NCBI RefSeq assembly: GCF_007279655.1
Contig: NZ_QKWN01000013.1
Span: forward strand, 1-64,000
Source: Robertkochia solimangrovi
GTDB taxonomy: Bacteria; Bacteroidota; Bacteroidia; Flavobacteriales; Flavobacteriaceae
Length of the DNA: 64,000 nucleotides
Reading direction: 5' to 3'
The position numbers were made by a program, and so were the translations under genes. Below are positions 1-8,749 of the stretch, piece after piece; the first letter of the stretch is position 1; each line of letters opens with the position of its first letter. The notes beneath the pieces were generated by a model. That model made no database searches, was not told where the DNA came from, and saw only the letters and a program-made list of their open reading frames with translations.

Positions 1-51
1 CCTCGTTTCCTCGGCCGACCCTCGTGGCGTCTTTCGTTCTGAAAGCGGCTG

Positions 52-82
52 CAAAACTACAACCTTTTTTCATTCCTGCAAA
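52..82 (-). promoter_or_regulatory. Leftward stable-RNA-type promoter, copy 1
   Basis: Read on the minus strand this is TTTG, 19 bases, then TAGTTTTG, matching the Bacteroidota housekeeping promoter TTTG-N19-TAnnTTTG. The bases after the -7 element are CAGCCGC, the same kind of C-rich discriminator (CACCCGC) found after the tRNA-Lys promoter at 20454. Transcription would run off the left edge, so an rRNA or tRNA operon lying there is inferred, not seen. Confidence 0.7.
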
Positions 83-176
83 TCTTTTTTTGAATTTTTT
101 TTCAACCTCCAATTCGCATCTCAAAACCTCTTCAGAACTTCGCCGCCGCCGTAACTTTCGTTTCAGTAGCGGGGTG

Positions 177-206
177 CAAAACTACAACCATTTTTTGATC
201 TCGCAA
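177..206 (-). promoter_or_regulatory. Leftward stable-RNA-type promoter, copy 2
   Basis: On the minus strand: TTG, 19 bases, TAGTTTTG, followed by CACCCCGC. It lies 125 bases upstream of copy 1, and the T/A-rich flank resembles that of copy 1, so the two look like diverged duplicates. Confidence 0.65.
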
Positions 207-323
207 GAACTTTTTGGAAAAAATTTTCAATCCCTTCTCAACCTCTCTGCACCACTCTGTAAATGAACGTCTTTCCTCGTAAATACCGCTCTTAACAAGC
301 GACCTTCAACCCGAAAGCGGCTG

Positions 324-355
324 CAAATATAGAACTATTTTTTCCATACTTCCAA
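324..355 (-). promoter_or_regulatory. Leftward stable-RNA-type promoter, copy 3
   Basis: On the minus strand: TTG, 21 bases, TATATTTG, followed by CAGCCGC. It is the outermost of three tandem promoters that fire leftward out of the window. Confidence 0.65.
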
Positions 356-454
356 CCCTTTTATCCATCTTTTTTTAAAATAATTCCTAAGCCCTTTATT
401 CCATGCGATTTACCTTTTGAGAAAAATTCAAAACAGGAAACGGAATACAGAAAA

Positions 455-930
455 CAGTGAACGGAATACAGTTTACTGTTTTACTGCTTCACTGCATTAC
501 TACGTTACTACTATCACTAAAACCCCTTCCTCGTTTTACCCCGACCCTAAAGGGAGACGAGGATTAGCAGTATGATTACTCAATAGATAGTAGCACCCCA
601 TACATTAAAACTCAATTTTCAATTCTCAATTCTCAATGAGATCGACGCCAGAAGTTCGAATACAGTGAACGGAATACAGTTTACTGTATTACTGCATAAC
701 TGCTTTACTATATTACCGCGTTATTACTATCACTAAACACCCCTTCCTCGTTTTACCCCGACCCTAAAGGGAGACGAGGAAAAGCAGTATGATTACTCAA
801 TATATAGTAGCACCCCACACATTATAGCTCAATTTTCAATTCTCAATTCTCAATTAGATCAACGCCAGAAGTTAGAATACAGTGAACGGAATACGGAATA
901 CAGAAAACGGAAAACAGTTTACTGCATTAC
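455..930. repeat. 217-bp tandem repeat, about 2.2 copies
   Basis: Landmarks recur exactly 217 bases apart: CCCCTTCCTCG at 523 and 740, GAGACGAGGA at 554 and 771, AATTTTCAATTC at 614 and 831, CGCCAGAAGTT at 646 and 863, GAATACAGTGAACGG at 658 and 875. Each full unit holds an imperfect palindrome (TCCTCGT near 527 and 744 against ACGAGGA near 557 and 774, with an inner CCCT/AGGG pair) and runs of CAATTCT and of TTACTG-type words. The whole stretch 356-974 has no credible reading frame; I see only this repeat and its low-complexity flanks. Confidence 0.85.
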
Positions 931-974
931 TGTGTTACTGTGTTACTGCTTCACACTATATTAATATAATACTA

Positions 975-1005
975 TTGTACGCATCACTACTTCCTCTTAT
1001 CTTTG
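975..1005 (+). promoter_or_regulatory. Promoter of thrS operon
   Basis: TTG at 975-977, 20 bases, then TATCTTTG at 998-1005. This puts transcription start near 1011 and leaves a leader of about 15 bases before the thrS ATG at 1027. It rules out the upstream TTG at 1003 as a start codon because that TTG is part of the -7 element. Confidence 0.75.
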
Positions 1006-1026
1006 CAATCCTTAAATACATTTAAA

Positions 1027-2967
1027 ATGATAAAGATTACATTACCCGACGGTTCTGTCAGGGAGTATGAAGACAACAGCACTCCAATGGACGTGGCTAA
1101 CAGTATTAGTGCCGGACTCGCCCGTAACGTTATTTCAGCAAATTTTAACGGAACAAAGGTTGAAACCACCACCCCACTGACCACCGACGGTAATCTTACA
1201 TTATATACATGGAATGATGATGAAGGGAAAAAGGCTTTCTGGCATTCCACATCTCACATCATGGCTCAGGCTATCGAAGAGCTCTACCCGGGAGTTAAGT
1301 TAACTATTGGTCCGGCTATCGACAACGGATTCTATTACGATGTTGATTTCGGAGACCAATCTATCTCGGAGAAAGACTTCCCTGCCATCGAAGCAAAAAT
1401 GCTGGAGATCGCCCGAGGGAAGCATGATTTCAAAATGAGATCTGTAAGCAAAAGTGATGCTTTAAAATTCTATAAAGATCAGAATAACCCTTTCAAGGTT
1501 GAACTTATCGAGAATCTGGAAGATGGAACCATCACCTTTTGTGATCATGATACCTTTACCGACCTTTGCCGAGGCGGACATATCCCGAACACCAGTATTG
1601 TTAAGGCGGTAAAACTATTATCCGCTGCCGGTGCTTACTGGCGTGGTGATGAGAATAAGCCACAGCTTACCCGTATTTATGGTATCTCCTTCCCAAAACA
1701 AAAGGATCTTAAGGAGTATCTTGAACTTCTTGAAGAAGCCAAGAAACGCGATCACCGTAAACTCGGAAAGGAACTTGAACTCTTTACCTTCTCCCCAAAA
1801 GTAGGTCAAGGTTTACCGTTATGGCTGCCTAAAGGTGCTGCCCTTCGTGAACGCCTGGAGTCTTTCCTGAAGAAAGCTCAGAAGAAAGCAGGATACGAAC
1901 AAGTAGTAACTCCCCATATCGGACAGAAAGAACTCTATGTTACCTCCGGGCACTATGCTAAATATGGAGAAGACAGTTTTAAACCGATTCATACGCCTAA
2001 GGAAGATGAAGAATTCCTTTTGAAACCTATGAACTGTCCGCACCACTGTGAAATCTACAATTCACGGCCATGGAGTTATAAGGAACTACCGAAACGTTAT
2101 GCCGAATTCGGTACTGTATACCGTTATGAGCAAAGTGGAGAATTACATGGACTTACCAGAGTTCGTGGATTTACTCAAGATGATGCACACATATTCTGTA
2201 CTCCGGATCAGCTTGATGAGGAATTTAAAAATGTAATCGATCTGGTACTCTATGTATTCGGTTCGCTGGGTTTTGAAAACTTCACAACACAGGTTTCACT
2301 CAGAGACCCTGAAAATCCGGATAAATACATAGGAAGTGATGACGTTTGGGAAAAAGCCGAAGCCGCGATCCTGAAAGCAACACAGGAAAAAGGACTTGAT
2401 TATGTTATCGAAACCGGCGAAGCTGCCTTCTACGGCCCTAAACTGGACTTTATGGTTAAGGATGCACTGGGAAGAAGCTGGCAGTTAGGTACCATCCAGG
2501 TAGACTATAACCTACCCGAGCGTTTTGACCTATATTATAAAGGAAGTGATGATAAATTACACCGTCCGGTAATGATCCACCGTGCACCATTCGGAAGTAT
2601 GGAACGATTTGTTGCGATCCTTCTGGAGCACACCGGGGGTAACTTCCCGCTGTGGTTGATGCCAGATCAGGCTATCATATTGTCTATCAGTGAGAAATAT
2701 GAAAAATATGCCGAAAAAGTTTTAAATTTATTAGAAAATAACGAAATTCGCGCCCTCGTTGACAACAGAAATGAGACGATCGGTAAAAAAATCCGTGATG
2801 CGGAGATGAAAAAGATCCCTTATATGTTGATTGTAGGGGAGAATGAAGAGCAAGAAAGTACCATTTCAGTTCGTCAGCACGGCAAGGGTGATATCGGAAC
2901 CATAACCGTCGAAGAATTCAGCGATTTGATAAATTCAGAAATCAATCGTACATTAAAGACGTTTTAA
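1027..2967 (+). CDS. thrS: Threonyl-tRNA synthetase
   Basis: Cytoplasmic class II aminoacyl-tRNA synthetase that charges tRNA-Thr. The 646-residue product has an N-terminal TGS domain (starts [11 protein letters not shown]), the editing SAD domain with HSTSHIM, the catalytic core with zinc-site MNCPHHC, motif 2 around [19 protein letters not shown], motif 3 [11 protein letters not shown], and a C-terminal anticodon-binding domain. Length is normal for the family. The ATG at 1027 is preferred over the in-frame TTG at 1003 because the family begins with MIKITLP and the TTG lies in the promoter. It heads thrS-infC-rpmI-rplT, the same order as in many bacteria including E. coli. Confidence 0.97.
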   Translation: MIKITLPDGSVREYEDNSTPMDVANSISAGLARNVISANFNGTKVETTTPLTTDGNLTLYTWNDDEGKKAFWHSTSHIMAQAIEELYPGVKLTIGPAIDNGFYYDVDFGDQSISEKDFPAIEAKMLEIARGKHDFKMRSVSKSDALKFYKDQNNPFKVELIENLEDGTITFCDHDTFTDLCRGGHIPNTSIVKAVKLLSAAGAYWRGDENKPQLTRIYGISFPKQKDLKEYLELLEEAKKRDHRKLGKELELFTFSPKVGQGLPLWLPKGAALRERLESFLKKAQKKAGYEQVVTPHIGQKELYVTSGHYAKYGEDSFKPIHTPKEDEEFLLKPMNCPHHCEIYNSRPWSYKELPKRYAEFGTVYRYEQSGELHGLTRVRGFTQDDAHIFCTPDQLDEEFKNVIDLVLYVFGSLGFENFTTQVSLRDPENPDKYIGSDDVWEKAEAAILKATQEKGLDYVIETGEAAFYGPKLDFMVKDALGRSWQLGTIQVDYNLPERFDLYYKGSDDKLHRPVMIHRAPFGSMERFVAILLEHTGGNFPLWLMPDQAIILSISEKYEKYAEKVLNLLENNEIRALVDNRNETIGKKIRDAEMKKIPYMLIVGENEEQESTISVRQHGKGDIGTITVEEFSDLINSEINRTLKTF

Positions 2968-2995
2968 AAGAAAGTATAATTAAAATCGAATAGCC

Positions 2996-3550
2996 ATAGC
3001 AATTAAAAGATTTAACAGAAACGTTCAAAGAAGAGAGAACAAGAACCCACATCGAATCAATTCAGAAATCCGTGTACCGGAAGTCCGTTTAGTGGGGGAT
3101 AATGTAGAAATGGGAGTTTATCCTACAAGAACAGCTCTAACTAAAGCTGAAGAACTAAACTTAGATTTAGTTGAGATTTCACCCAACGCTGCACCTCCTG
3201 TTTGTAAGATTATGGACTATAAAAAGTTCCTTTACGAACAGAAGAAAAGAGACAAAGCCCTAAAGGCTAAAGCCTCAAAAGTTACCGTGAAGGAAATTCG
3301 TTTCGGTCCTAACACGGATGATCACGATTACGATTTTAAAAAGAAACATGCAGAGAAGTTCCTTAAAGAAGGAGCGAAATTAAAAGCATATGTTTTCTTC
3401 AAAGGTCGTTCGATCGTCTATAAAGATAAAGGTGAGATCCTGCTTCTTAAACTTGCTTCAGAACTGGAAGATCTGGGGAAAGTGGAGCAAATGCCGAAAC
3501 TTGAAGGTAAGCGTATGACCATGTTCATCGCTCCTAAGAAAACAAAATAA
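2996..3550 (+). CDS. infC: Translation initiation factor IF-3 (apparent AUA start)
   Basis: IF-3 binds the 30S subunit and proofreads start-codon choice. The core from 3062 ([15 protein letters not shown], then [25 protein letters not shown]) is unmistakable. The first in-frame conventional start, GTG at 3092, would cut off about 32 conserved N-terminal residues. Reading upstream, the frame stays open to a TAA at 2981 and contains no ATG, GTG or TTG; the sequence from 2996 reads ATA-GCA-ATT-AAA-AGA-TTT, i.e. (M)AIKRF, like family N-termini, and yields 184 residues, normal for IF-3. I therefore infer a start at AUA 2996, with AUU 3002 as the alternative. Non-AUG starts are known for infC (AUU in E. 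coli), where IF-3 represses its own synthesis. Confidence 0.93.
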   Translation: MAIKRFNRNVQRRENKNPHRINSEIRVPEVRLVGDNVEMGVYPTRTALTKAEELNLDLVEISPNAAPPVCKIMDYKKFLYEQKKRDKALKAKASKVTVKEIRFGPNTDDHDYDFKKKHAEKFLKEGAKLKAYVFFKGRSIVYKDKGEILLLKLASELEDLGKVEQMPKLEGKRMTMFIAPKKTK

Positions 3551-3603
3551 GACTGCAAAGCAGTTAAAAATACTAAGCGAGATAATTATAAATATTAGGA
3601 ACT

Positions 3604-3801
3604 ATGCCTAAAATGAAAACCAAATCCAGTGCTAAAAAGCGTTTTAAGCTTACAGGTACCGGTAAAATTAAAAGAAAGCACGCTTATAAGAGTCACATTC
3701 TTACTAAGAAATCTAAAAAGCGTAAGCTAGCGCTGACTCATGCCACTCTTGTTGACAAGGCGGATGAGAACAGCATCAAAGAACAATTACGACTTAAGTA
3801 A
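3604..3801 (+). CDS. rpmI: 50S ribosomal protein L35
   Basis: Small basic large-subunit protein of 65 residues, normal length, starting [20 protein letters not shown] and rich in Lys/Arg (KKSKKRK). It sits 53 bases after infC and 92 before rplT in the classic IF-3/L35/L20 operon, so it is almost certainly cotranscribed with both. Confidence 0.97.
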   Translation: MPKMKTKSSAKKRFKLTGTGKIKRKHAYKSHILTKKSKKRKLALTHATLVDKADENSIKEQLRLK

Positions 3802-3893
3802 TCGTTCGACGGTTAAAACAATTGTATAACCCTGGAGACAGGCTCAACAAAAGTGGCCTTTAATGGTCCGCCTGCTACAAAACATTTAAAATT

Positions 3894-4238
3894 ATGCCAA
3901 GATCAGTAAATTCAGTAGCTTCAAGAGCACGTAGAAAAAAAGTGTTGAAGCAAGCTAAAGGCTACTACGGTAGACGTAAAAACGTTTGGACAGTTGCCAA
4001 GAATGCGGTTGATAAAGCAATGCTTTATTCTTACAGAGACCGTAGAAATAAGAAAAGAACTTTCAGAGCACTTTGGATCACCCGTATTAACGCTGGTGCC
4101 AGACTGCACGGAATGTCTTACTCTCAATTCATGGGACAAATCAAAGCAAATGATATCGAATTGAACCGTAAGGTTCTTGCCGACCTTGCTATGAACCACC
4201 CTGAAGCATTCAAAGCAATCGTTGAGAAAATAAAGTAA
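3894..4238 (+). CDS. rplT: 50S ribosomal protein L20
   Basis: Large-subunit assembly protein of 114 residues with the family signature [27 protein letters not shown] and [19 protein letters not shown]. It is last in the thrS-infC-rpmI-rplT operon and is followed by a clear terminator. The 92-base spacer before it is long for this operon and could hold an L20-responsive structure as in other bacteria, but I could not fold it convincingly. Confidence 0.97.
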   Translation: MPRSVNSVASRARRKKVLKQAKGYYGRRKNVWTVAKNAVDKAMLYSYRDRRNKKRTFRALWITRINAGARLHGMSYSQFMGQIKANDIELNRKVLADLAMNHPEAFKAIVEKIK

Positions 4239-4265
4239 ACGTTTAACAATATATTATCCGCTTAG

Positions 4266-4298
4266 AAAAGCCTGACCTAAACGTCAGGCTTTTGTTTT
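4266..4298 (+). terminator. Intrinsic terminator of thrS-rplT operon
   Basis: Perfect stem GCCTGAC/GTCAGGC (extended by A-T pairs) with a 6-base loop, followed by TTTTGTTTTT. It lies 28 bases after the rplT stop. Confidence 0.85.
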
Positions 4299-4367
4299 TC
4301 CTTAAATAACAAACCATTAACTTAAAACTCACGGTTAAATCTTAAATTTGCCTCTTATTTCATTTAT

Positions 4368-5177
4368 ATGGATCTATCTAAAGTAAAACTGGTGGTCTCC
4401 GATATGGACGGCACCCTTCTAAATACAAACGGCAAAGTAAGTGATGATTTCTTTGAACTCTTTGAATCACTGAAATCCCATAACATTCATTTCGTAGCGG
4501 CAAGTGGAAGACAATACGATAGTATTACCAATAAACTGGCACGTATAAAAGATGAAATCACCATTATCGCAGAAAATGGTGGCGTCGCAAAACAAGGTGA
4601 AAAGGAACTTCTGTTTACGAAACTTCCCGAAAATTATATCATAAGCATTATCGAACAACTCCGTAAACTGGATCATGTTCACACCGTACTTTGTGGCAAG
4701 GATGAAGCGTATATCGAATCAACCGATCCGGATTTTATCAAAATGTTCAGCGAATATTATAAGAGCTTTCAATCTGTTGAAGACCTGACTAAGGTTGACT
4801 TCAGTAACCTTTTAAAGATCGCCGTTTTTCATCCGGAAAGTTCGGAGGAATTTATCTACCCTACAGTGAAACATCTGGAATCAGAATTACAGGTTAAGGT
4901 ATCCGGAAAAAACTGGCTGGACCTTTCTCACCCAAATGCAAACAAAGGTTATGCGCTGAAATTGCTTCAGGAACAACTCGGAATCCAAAGGGAAGAAACC
5001 ATGGTTTTTGGTGATTATAATAATGACCTGGAAATGCTTGACCTCGCCTATTTCAGTTATGCCATGGAAAACGCACATCCTAATGTCGTTAAGGCTGCGA
5101 AATTTCAAACAAGAAGTAATGATAATGGAGGGGTAGAATACATCCTGAACCAATTGTTAGCCGCTAAAAAGGTTTGA
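4368..5177 (+). CDS. HAD superfamily hydrolase, Cof type
   Basis: Cytosolic phosphatase of the Cof/YbhA-like branch, probably acting on small phosphorylated metabolites; the substrate cannot be read from sequence. Motif I is DMDGTL near residue 12, motif II is the Ser of AASGRQYD, the conserved Lys lies in NKGYALK, and motif IV is GDYNNDLEML. The 269-residue length fits subfamily IIB with an inserted cap between motifs II and III. The gene stands alone between the rplT terminator and a convergent yjbQ-like gene. A TAAATTTG element upstream of the ATG could be the -7 promoter box. Confidence 0.9.
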   Translation: MDLSKVKLVVSDMDGTLLNTNGKVSDDFFELFESLKSHNIHFVAASGRQYDSITNKLARIKDEITIIAENGGVAKQGEKELLFTKLPENYIISIIEQLRKLDHVHTVLCGKDEAYIESTDPDFIKMFSEYYKSFQSVEDLTKVDFSNLLKIAVFHPESSEEFIYPTVKHLESELQVKVSGKNWLDLSHPNANKGYALKLLQEQLGIQREETMVFGDYNNDLEMLDLAYFSYAMENAHPNVVKAAKFQTRSNDNGGVEYILNQLLAAKKV

Positions 5178-5211
5178 TCCCTGATGAAACCTGACTGATC
5201 GTAAGCTTTGC

Positions 5212-5634
5212 TTAAACTCCGTATAGCGTCAACACAATCTTACGGCTACCTCCATGGTCTCTGTGTTCACACAAATAGACCCCCTGCCAGATACCGAGGT
5301 TCAGTCGGCCATTGGTAACGGGAACCTGAACTGAAGCACCCAATAAAGAAGACTTAATATGGGCCGGCATATCATCCGGCCCTTCATAAGTATGAATAAA
5401 ATACGGTGTATCCTCCGGCACCAGTTCATTAAAATGACTTTCAAAATCAACTCTCACCGTGGGATCTGCATTTTCATTTATAGTAAGTGATGCTGAAGTA
5501 TGTTTAATAAAGATCTGAAGCAATCCGGCCTGTATCCCACGAATCTCCGGAATTTCCCGCATCACTTCTTCAGTGATCAGATGAAATCCTCTTTTACGCG
5601 GTCTCAGACTAAATTCCTTTTGTATAATCTTCAT
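5212..5634 (-). CDS. YjbQ/UPF0047 family protein
   Basis: 140-residue single-domain protein of the YjbQ family (secondary thiamine-phosphate synthase activity has been reported for members). Visible signatures are HTSASLTINENADPTVR near the centre and the C-terminal GIWQGVYLCEHRDHGG, which carry the conserved His and Glu residues of the family's metal-binding pocket. It lies 16 bases downstream of the GH20 gene on the same strand and so may be expressed with it, though no functional link is evident. Confidence 0.9.
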   Translation of the reverse strand: MKIIQKEFSLRPRKRGFHLITEEVMREIPEIRGIQAGLLQIFIKHTSASLTINENADPTVRVDFESHFNELVPEDTPYFIHTYEGPDDMPAHIKSSLLGASVQVPVTNGRLNLGIWQGVYLCEHRDHGGSRKIVLTLYGV

Positions 5635-5650
5635 TTAAGAACTTTAACTT

Positions 5651-7381
5651 TTATTCTGCTTCCGTTTGTGCTGCGTCGGTGGCCACATCCTCTGAACGTA
5701 CCGGATAATCGGCATAATTATACCCTTTTCTCTTCAGCAATTCAAAGAAATCCGGCAGACGTTCTGTAAAATTCTGATAGTCTCTGTCGGCTTCCTTACT
5801 CCATACAACTTCCGACAAAGCTGACATTCTTGGCAAAACCATATATTCTACATACGATTCCTCAGTCATATATTCCGTCCATACATTTCCTTGTGCTCCC
5901 AGAATATATGCATCCTTATCTTGTTCAAGGGCATCAGGAGTAGGTTGTAACCCGTATACTTTCTCAGCCGTCAGCAAACCTCCGATATTTTTAACACCGC
6001 TTAAACCCTCTTCCTGATGATAATCAAAATAACAATGAGAAGTAGGAGTCATAATCACATCATGATCCTGGTTCGCAGCGGTGATTCCACCTTCCATACC
6101 ACGCCAGGACATAACGGTAGCATTCGGAGCAAGTCCTCCTTCCAGGATCTCATCCCAACCAATGATCTTTTTTCCTTTTGTATTCAGGTATTTTTCGATT
6201 CGCTGAACGAAATAACTCTGCAATTCATGCTCATCAGCAAGTCCTTCCTCCTTCATACGTTGCTGGCAAAGCGGACACCGCTTCCAGTTTCCTTTCGGAC
6301 ATTCATCTCCTCCTATATGGATATATTCAGAAGGAAACAGTTCAACTACTTCATCCAGTACGGTTTCTAAAAAGGTAAATGTCTCTTCTTTTCCTCCACA
6401 ATAAACATCATCCATGACTCCCCATACTTCCTGAACGACCTTAGGGTGCCCTTCAGCCTGCTGAATCTGACTTTGCTGTGAAAAAACACCGCCATACGTC
6501 AGTGAAGGTTCTTCTGGAAAACAACTCAGGTTAGGGTAAGCCGCGATCGCTGCACTGCTATGTCCCGGTAATTCGATCTCCGGAATTACTGTTATATGTC
6601 TTGAAGCAGCATAAGCCACCACATCTTTTATCTCTTCCTGTGTATAAAATCCACCATGTTTGGTGTTATCATTCTCGGCCCAGGGTCTTGTTCCGACTAC
6701 GGTTCCATTTCGGTAAGCTCCAACTTTTGTAAGCTCAGGCAATGCTTTAATCTCGATTCTCCATCCCTGGTCCTCGGTTAAATGCCAATGAAAAGTATTC
6801 ATCTTATGAAGTGCGATAAGATCGATATATTTCTTCACGAAAGAGACCGGAAAGAAATGACGTGCCACATCCAGATGCATTCCCCGGTATGTATATCTGG
6901 GATAATCTTCAAGATTGACCGCAGGAATAGTTGTACCTGATAGTTGATTTTCAGGATCTCCTTCGAATTTCAACAGTTGCTGTAATGACTGAATGCCATA
7001 AAAAACACCTTTAGCGGATTTTGCACTAATCTTAATCTGCTGACGGTCGACAAGCAGACGATAACCTTCATCATTTTTAACGCCTTCATCATTCACTAAA
7101 AATATAACATTGGAACTGGCAGAGGCCGCAGGATCGAATTCTACCTGTAAACCACTGAATTCATTTAGCAGATCACGAAGATAGACGGCTTCATTTTCAA
7201 AGTTGGCTTCTGCTATGATAACGGTATTTTCATCCAGTTTAAAACGTCCCGTTTCTTTATTCAATGTAACGGGTTGGGGAATTATTGCATAGTCATCTGC
7301 AGAATTCTGATAATCGCTGAGCGGATCATTGCAGGATACTCCTAATGCAACAAGAAACAAATAACAAAGTTTTCTTATCAT
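5651..7381 (-). CDS. Beta-N-acetylhexosaminidase, GH20 lipoprotein
   Basis: Exo-acting hexosaminidase that removes terminal GlcNAc/GalNAc by substrate-assisted catalysis. The 576-residue product starts with a lipoprotein signal (cleavage before Cys17 in LGVSC), then a GH20b domain (about 30-150) and a GH20 TIM barrel (about 155-510). The catalytic Asp-Glu pair is D359-E360 in HIGGDE; RGMHLDVARHF and HWHLTEDQGWRIE are typical substrate-pocket segments. It is probably anchored in the periplasm or outer membrane for chitin- or peptidoglycan-derived sugars. The C-terminal tail (DVATDAAQTEAE) looks unstructured. No PUL genes flank it. Confidence 0.95.
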   Translation of the reverse strand: MIRKLCYLFLVALGVSCNDPLSDYQNSADDYAIIPQPVTLNKETGRFKLDENTVIIAEANFENEAVYLRDLLNEFSGLQVEFDPAASASSNVIFLVNDEGVKNDEGYRLLVDRQQIKISAKSAKGVFYGIQSLQQLLKFEGDPENQLSGTTIPAVNLEDYPRYTYRGMHLDVARHFFPVSFVKKYIDLIALHKMNTFHWHLTEDQGWRIEIKALPELTKVGAYRNGTVVGTRPWAENDNTKHGGFYTQEEIKDVVAYAASRHITVIPEIELPGHSSAAIAAYPNLSCFPEEPSLTYGGVFSQQSQIQQAEGHPKVVQEVWGVMDDVYCGGKEETFTFLETVLDEVVELFPSEYIHIGGDECPKGNWKRCPLCQQRMKEEGLADEHELQSYFVQRIEKYLNTKGKKIIGWDEILEGGLAPNATVMSWRGMEGGITAANQDHDVIMTPTSHCYFDYHQEEGLSGVKNIGGLLTAEKVYGLQPTPDALEQDKDAYILGAQGNVWTEYMTEESYVEYMVLPRMSALSEVVWSKEADRDYQNFTERLPDFFELLKRKGYNYADYPVRSEDVATDAAQTEAE

Positions 7382-7441
7382 GGTTGGTTAAAATATTGGT
7401 GTTTGTAAAGTTTAATGGTGTTTGATAAATATAGAAAGTAT

Positions 7442-8749
7442 TTAAGTTTTTTGCTTTTTCTTCCTGGCAGCCGGAAACAGGACATTATTGAGAATCAGAC
7501 GATATCCCGGAGAGGTGGGATGCAATTCTAATTCGGTTTTCGGATCTCCTACCCTGTGCTGATAATCTTCCGGGTCATGCCCTCCATAGAATGTAAAAAA
7601 ACCTTTCCCTTTAATACCATGGATATAACGCGCTTCCCCATTTACCTTATTCGTTGCCATTATGAGTACTGTTGGCTTGATGGTATTCGGATCATAAGCT
7701 GTTGTTTGTCCCATGAACCCTTTGATAATCGCCGTATGGTTTTGACAAAGCATCGTGGGAACCGGATCCCATTTAGCGGAGAATTCCATAAGTGTAAAGT
7801 AATCTGTATCTCTGGACACTACAGATCTTTTGGAAGTCATATCGATACTGGAGAATTCATAGATCATCGGATTTCTTTCCAACATATAATCGGTAAAGGC
7901 AAAGGTGTTACTAAAGTCGATCCGTGATTGATAGGCTGCATCGGAAGGGTCTCCATCAAACATCGGCTCACAAATATCTACACCATCAGCAGAAAGAGCG
8001 ATATCGAAACTATCGGTAGCGGAGCACATAGCGAACATAAAACCACCACCAACTACGTAATCCCGTATCTTTCTGGCTACGGCCAGTTTTTCCTGAGACA
8101 CTTTCTCATATCCGAGTTTCGCAGCCATCGCCTCAGCGTCCTGTTTTTCACGAATATACCAGGGCGTTGCCCGGTAAGCACCATAGAACTTACCATACTG
8201 ACCGGTAAAATCTTCATGATGAAGATGAAGCCAATCGTACAGCAAGAGTTCATCACTGAGAACTTCTTCATCATAAACAGTTTCATAAGGAATTTCAGCA
8301 TAGGTAAGCACCATGGTCACTGCATCATCCCAGGGTTGATTTCCCTTTGGAGAATAAACGGCAATCTTAGGTGCTTTTTCTAGTATGACCGCATCCTGAT
8401 TTCTTGAAGGACTTTCGATTTCCGCCAGGATACTTTCGCTCTTTGCATCGGATAAAACTTCAAATGAAACGCCTCTGATCTGGCATTCTCTTCGTACCTC
8501 CTCAGTATCGGGCATTAAAAATGCTCCTCCCCTGTAATTCAACAACCATTTAACCTTTAATTCCTTTTCGAGAACCCAGTAGGTCAACCCATATGCTTTG
8601 AGATGATTTTCCTGAGTTTCTGCATCCATCGGGATCAGAATATAAGAGGCCATACAAAAATTAAGGCTGAGCAGCACAAGGAAAGTTGTGACTGTCAGCC
8701 TTAATTTTACGGTACTAATTTTATATTTAGAACGGTACGTCGTCGTCAT
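7442..8749 (-). CDS. Conserved exported Bacteroidota protein, function unknown
   Basis: 435-residue protein with an N-terminal signal (hydrophobic stretch LTVTTFLVLLSLNFCMA, then SYILIPMDAETQ). I recognise it as a family conserved across Flavobacteriia that databases often call 'asparagine synthetase B'; I see no Ntn-glutaminase or PP-loop ATPase motif that would support that name. Conserved-looking blocks are YSPKGNQPWDDAVTMVLTYA, DWLHLHHEDFTGQYG, VGGGFMFAMCSATDSFDIAL and FFTFYGGHDPEDYQHRVGDP; the Cys/Asp/His-rich middle suggests an enzyme or a class I glutamine-amidotransferase-like fold, which is inference. The ATG lies inside the last codons of dnaB (23-base overlap), implying translational coupling. 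Confidence 0.75.
   Translation of the reverse strand: MTTTYRSKYKISTVKLRLTVTTFLVLLSLNFCMASYILIPMDAETQENHLKAYGLTYWVLEKELKVKWLLNYRGGAFLMPDTEEVRRECQIRGVSFEVLSDAKSESILAEIESPSRNQDAVILEKAPKIAVYSPKGNQPWDDAVTMVLTYAEIPYETVYDEEVLSDELLLYDWLHLHHEDFTGQYGKFYGAYRATPWYIREKQDAEAMAAKLGYEKVSQEKLAVARKIRDYVVGGGFMFAMCSATDSFDIALSADGVDICEPMFDGDPSDAAYQSRIDFSNTFAFTDYMLERNPMIYEFSSIDMTSKRSVVSRDTDYFTLMEFSAKWDPVPTMLCQNHTAIIKGFMGQTTAYDPNTIKPTVLIMATNKVNGEARYIHGIKGKGFFTFYGGHDPEDYQHRVGDPKTELELHPTSPGYRLILNNVLFPAARKKKQKT

Noticed and set aside
24-266. 80-codon frame at the left end
   Set aside because: It runs through two promoter copies, has a biased Phe/Asn/Leu composition from T-rich DNA and resembles no family.
455-930. CRISPR array or insertion sequence at the 217-bp repeat
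   Set aside because: The unit has no repeat-spacer alternation and encodes no transposase.
1003-1026. Upstream TTG start for thrS
   Set aside because: The TTG is part of the -7 promoter element and the family begins at the ATG at 1027.
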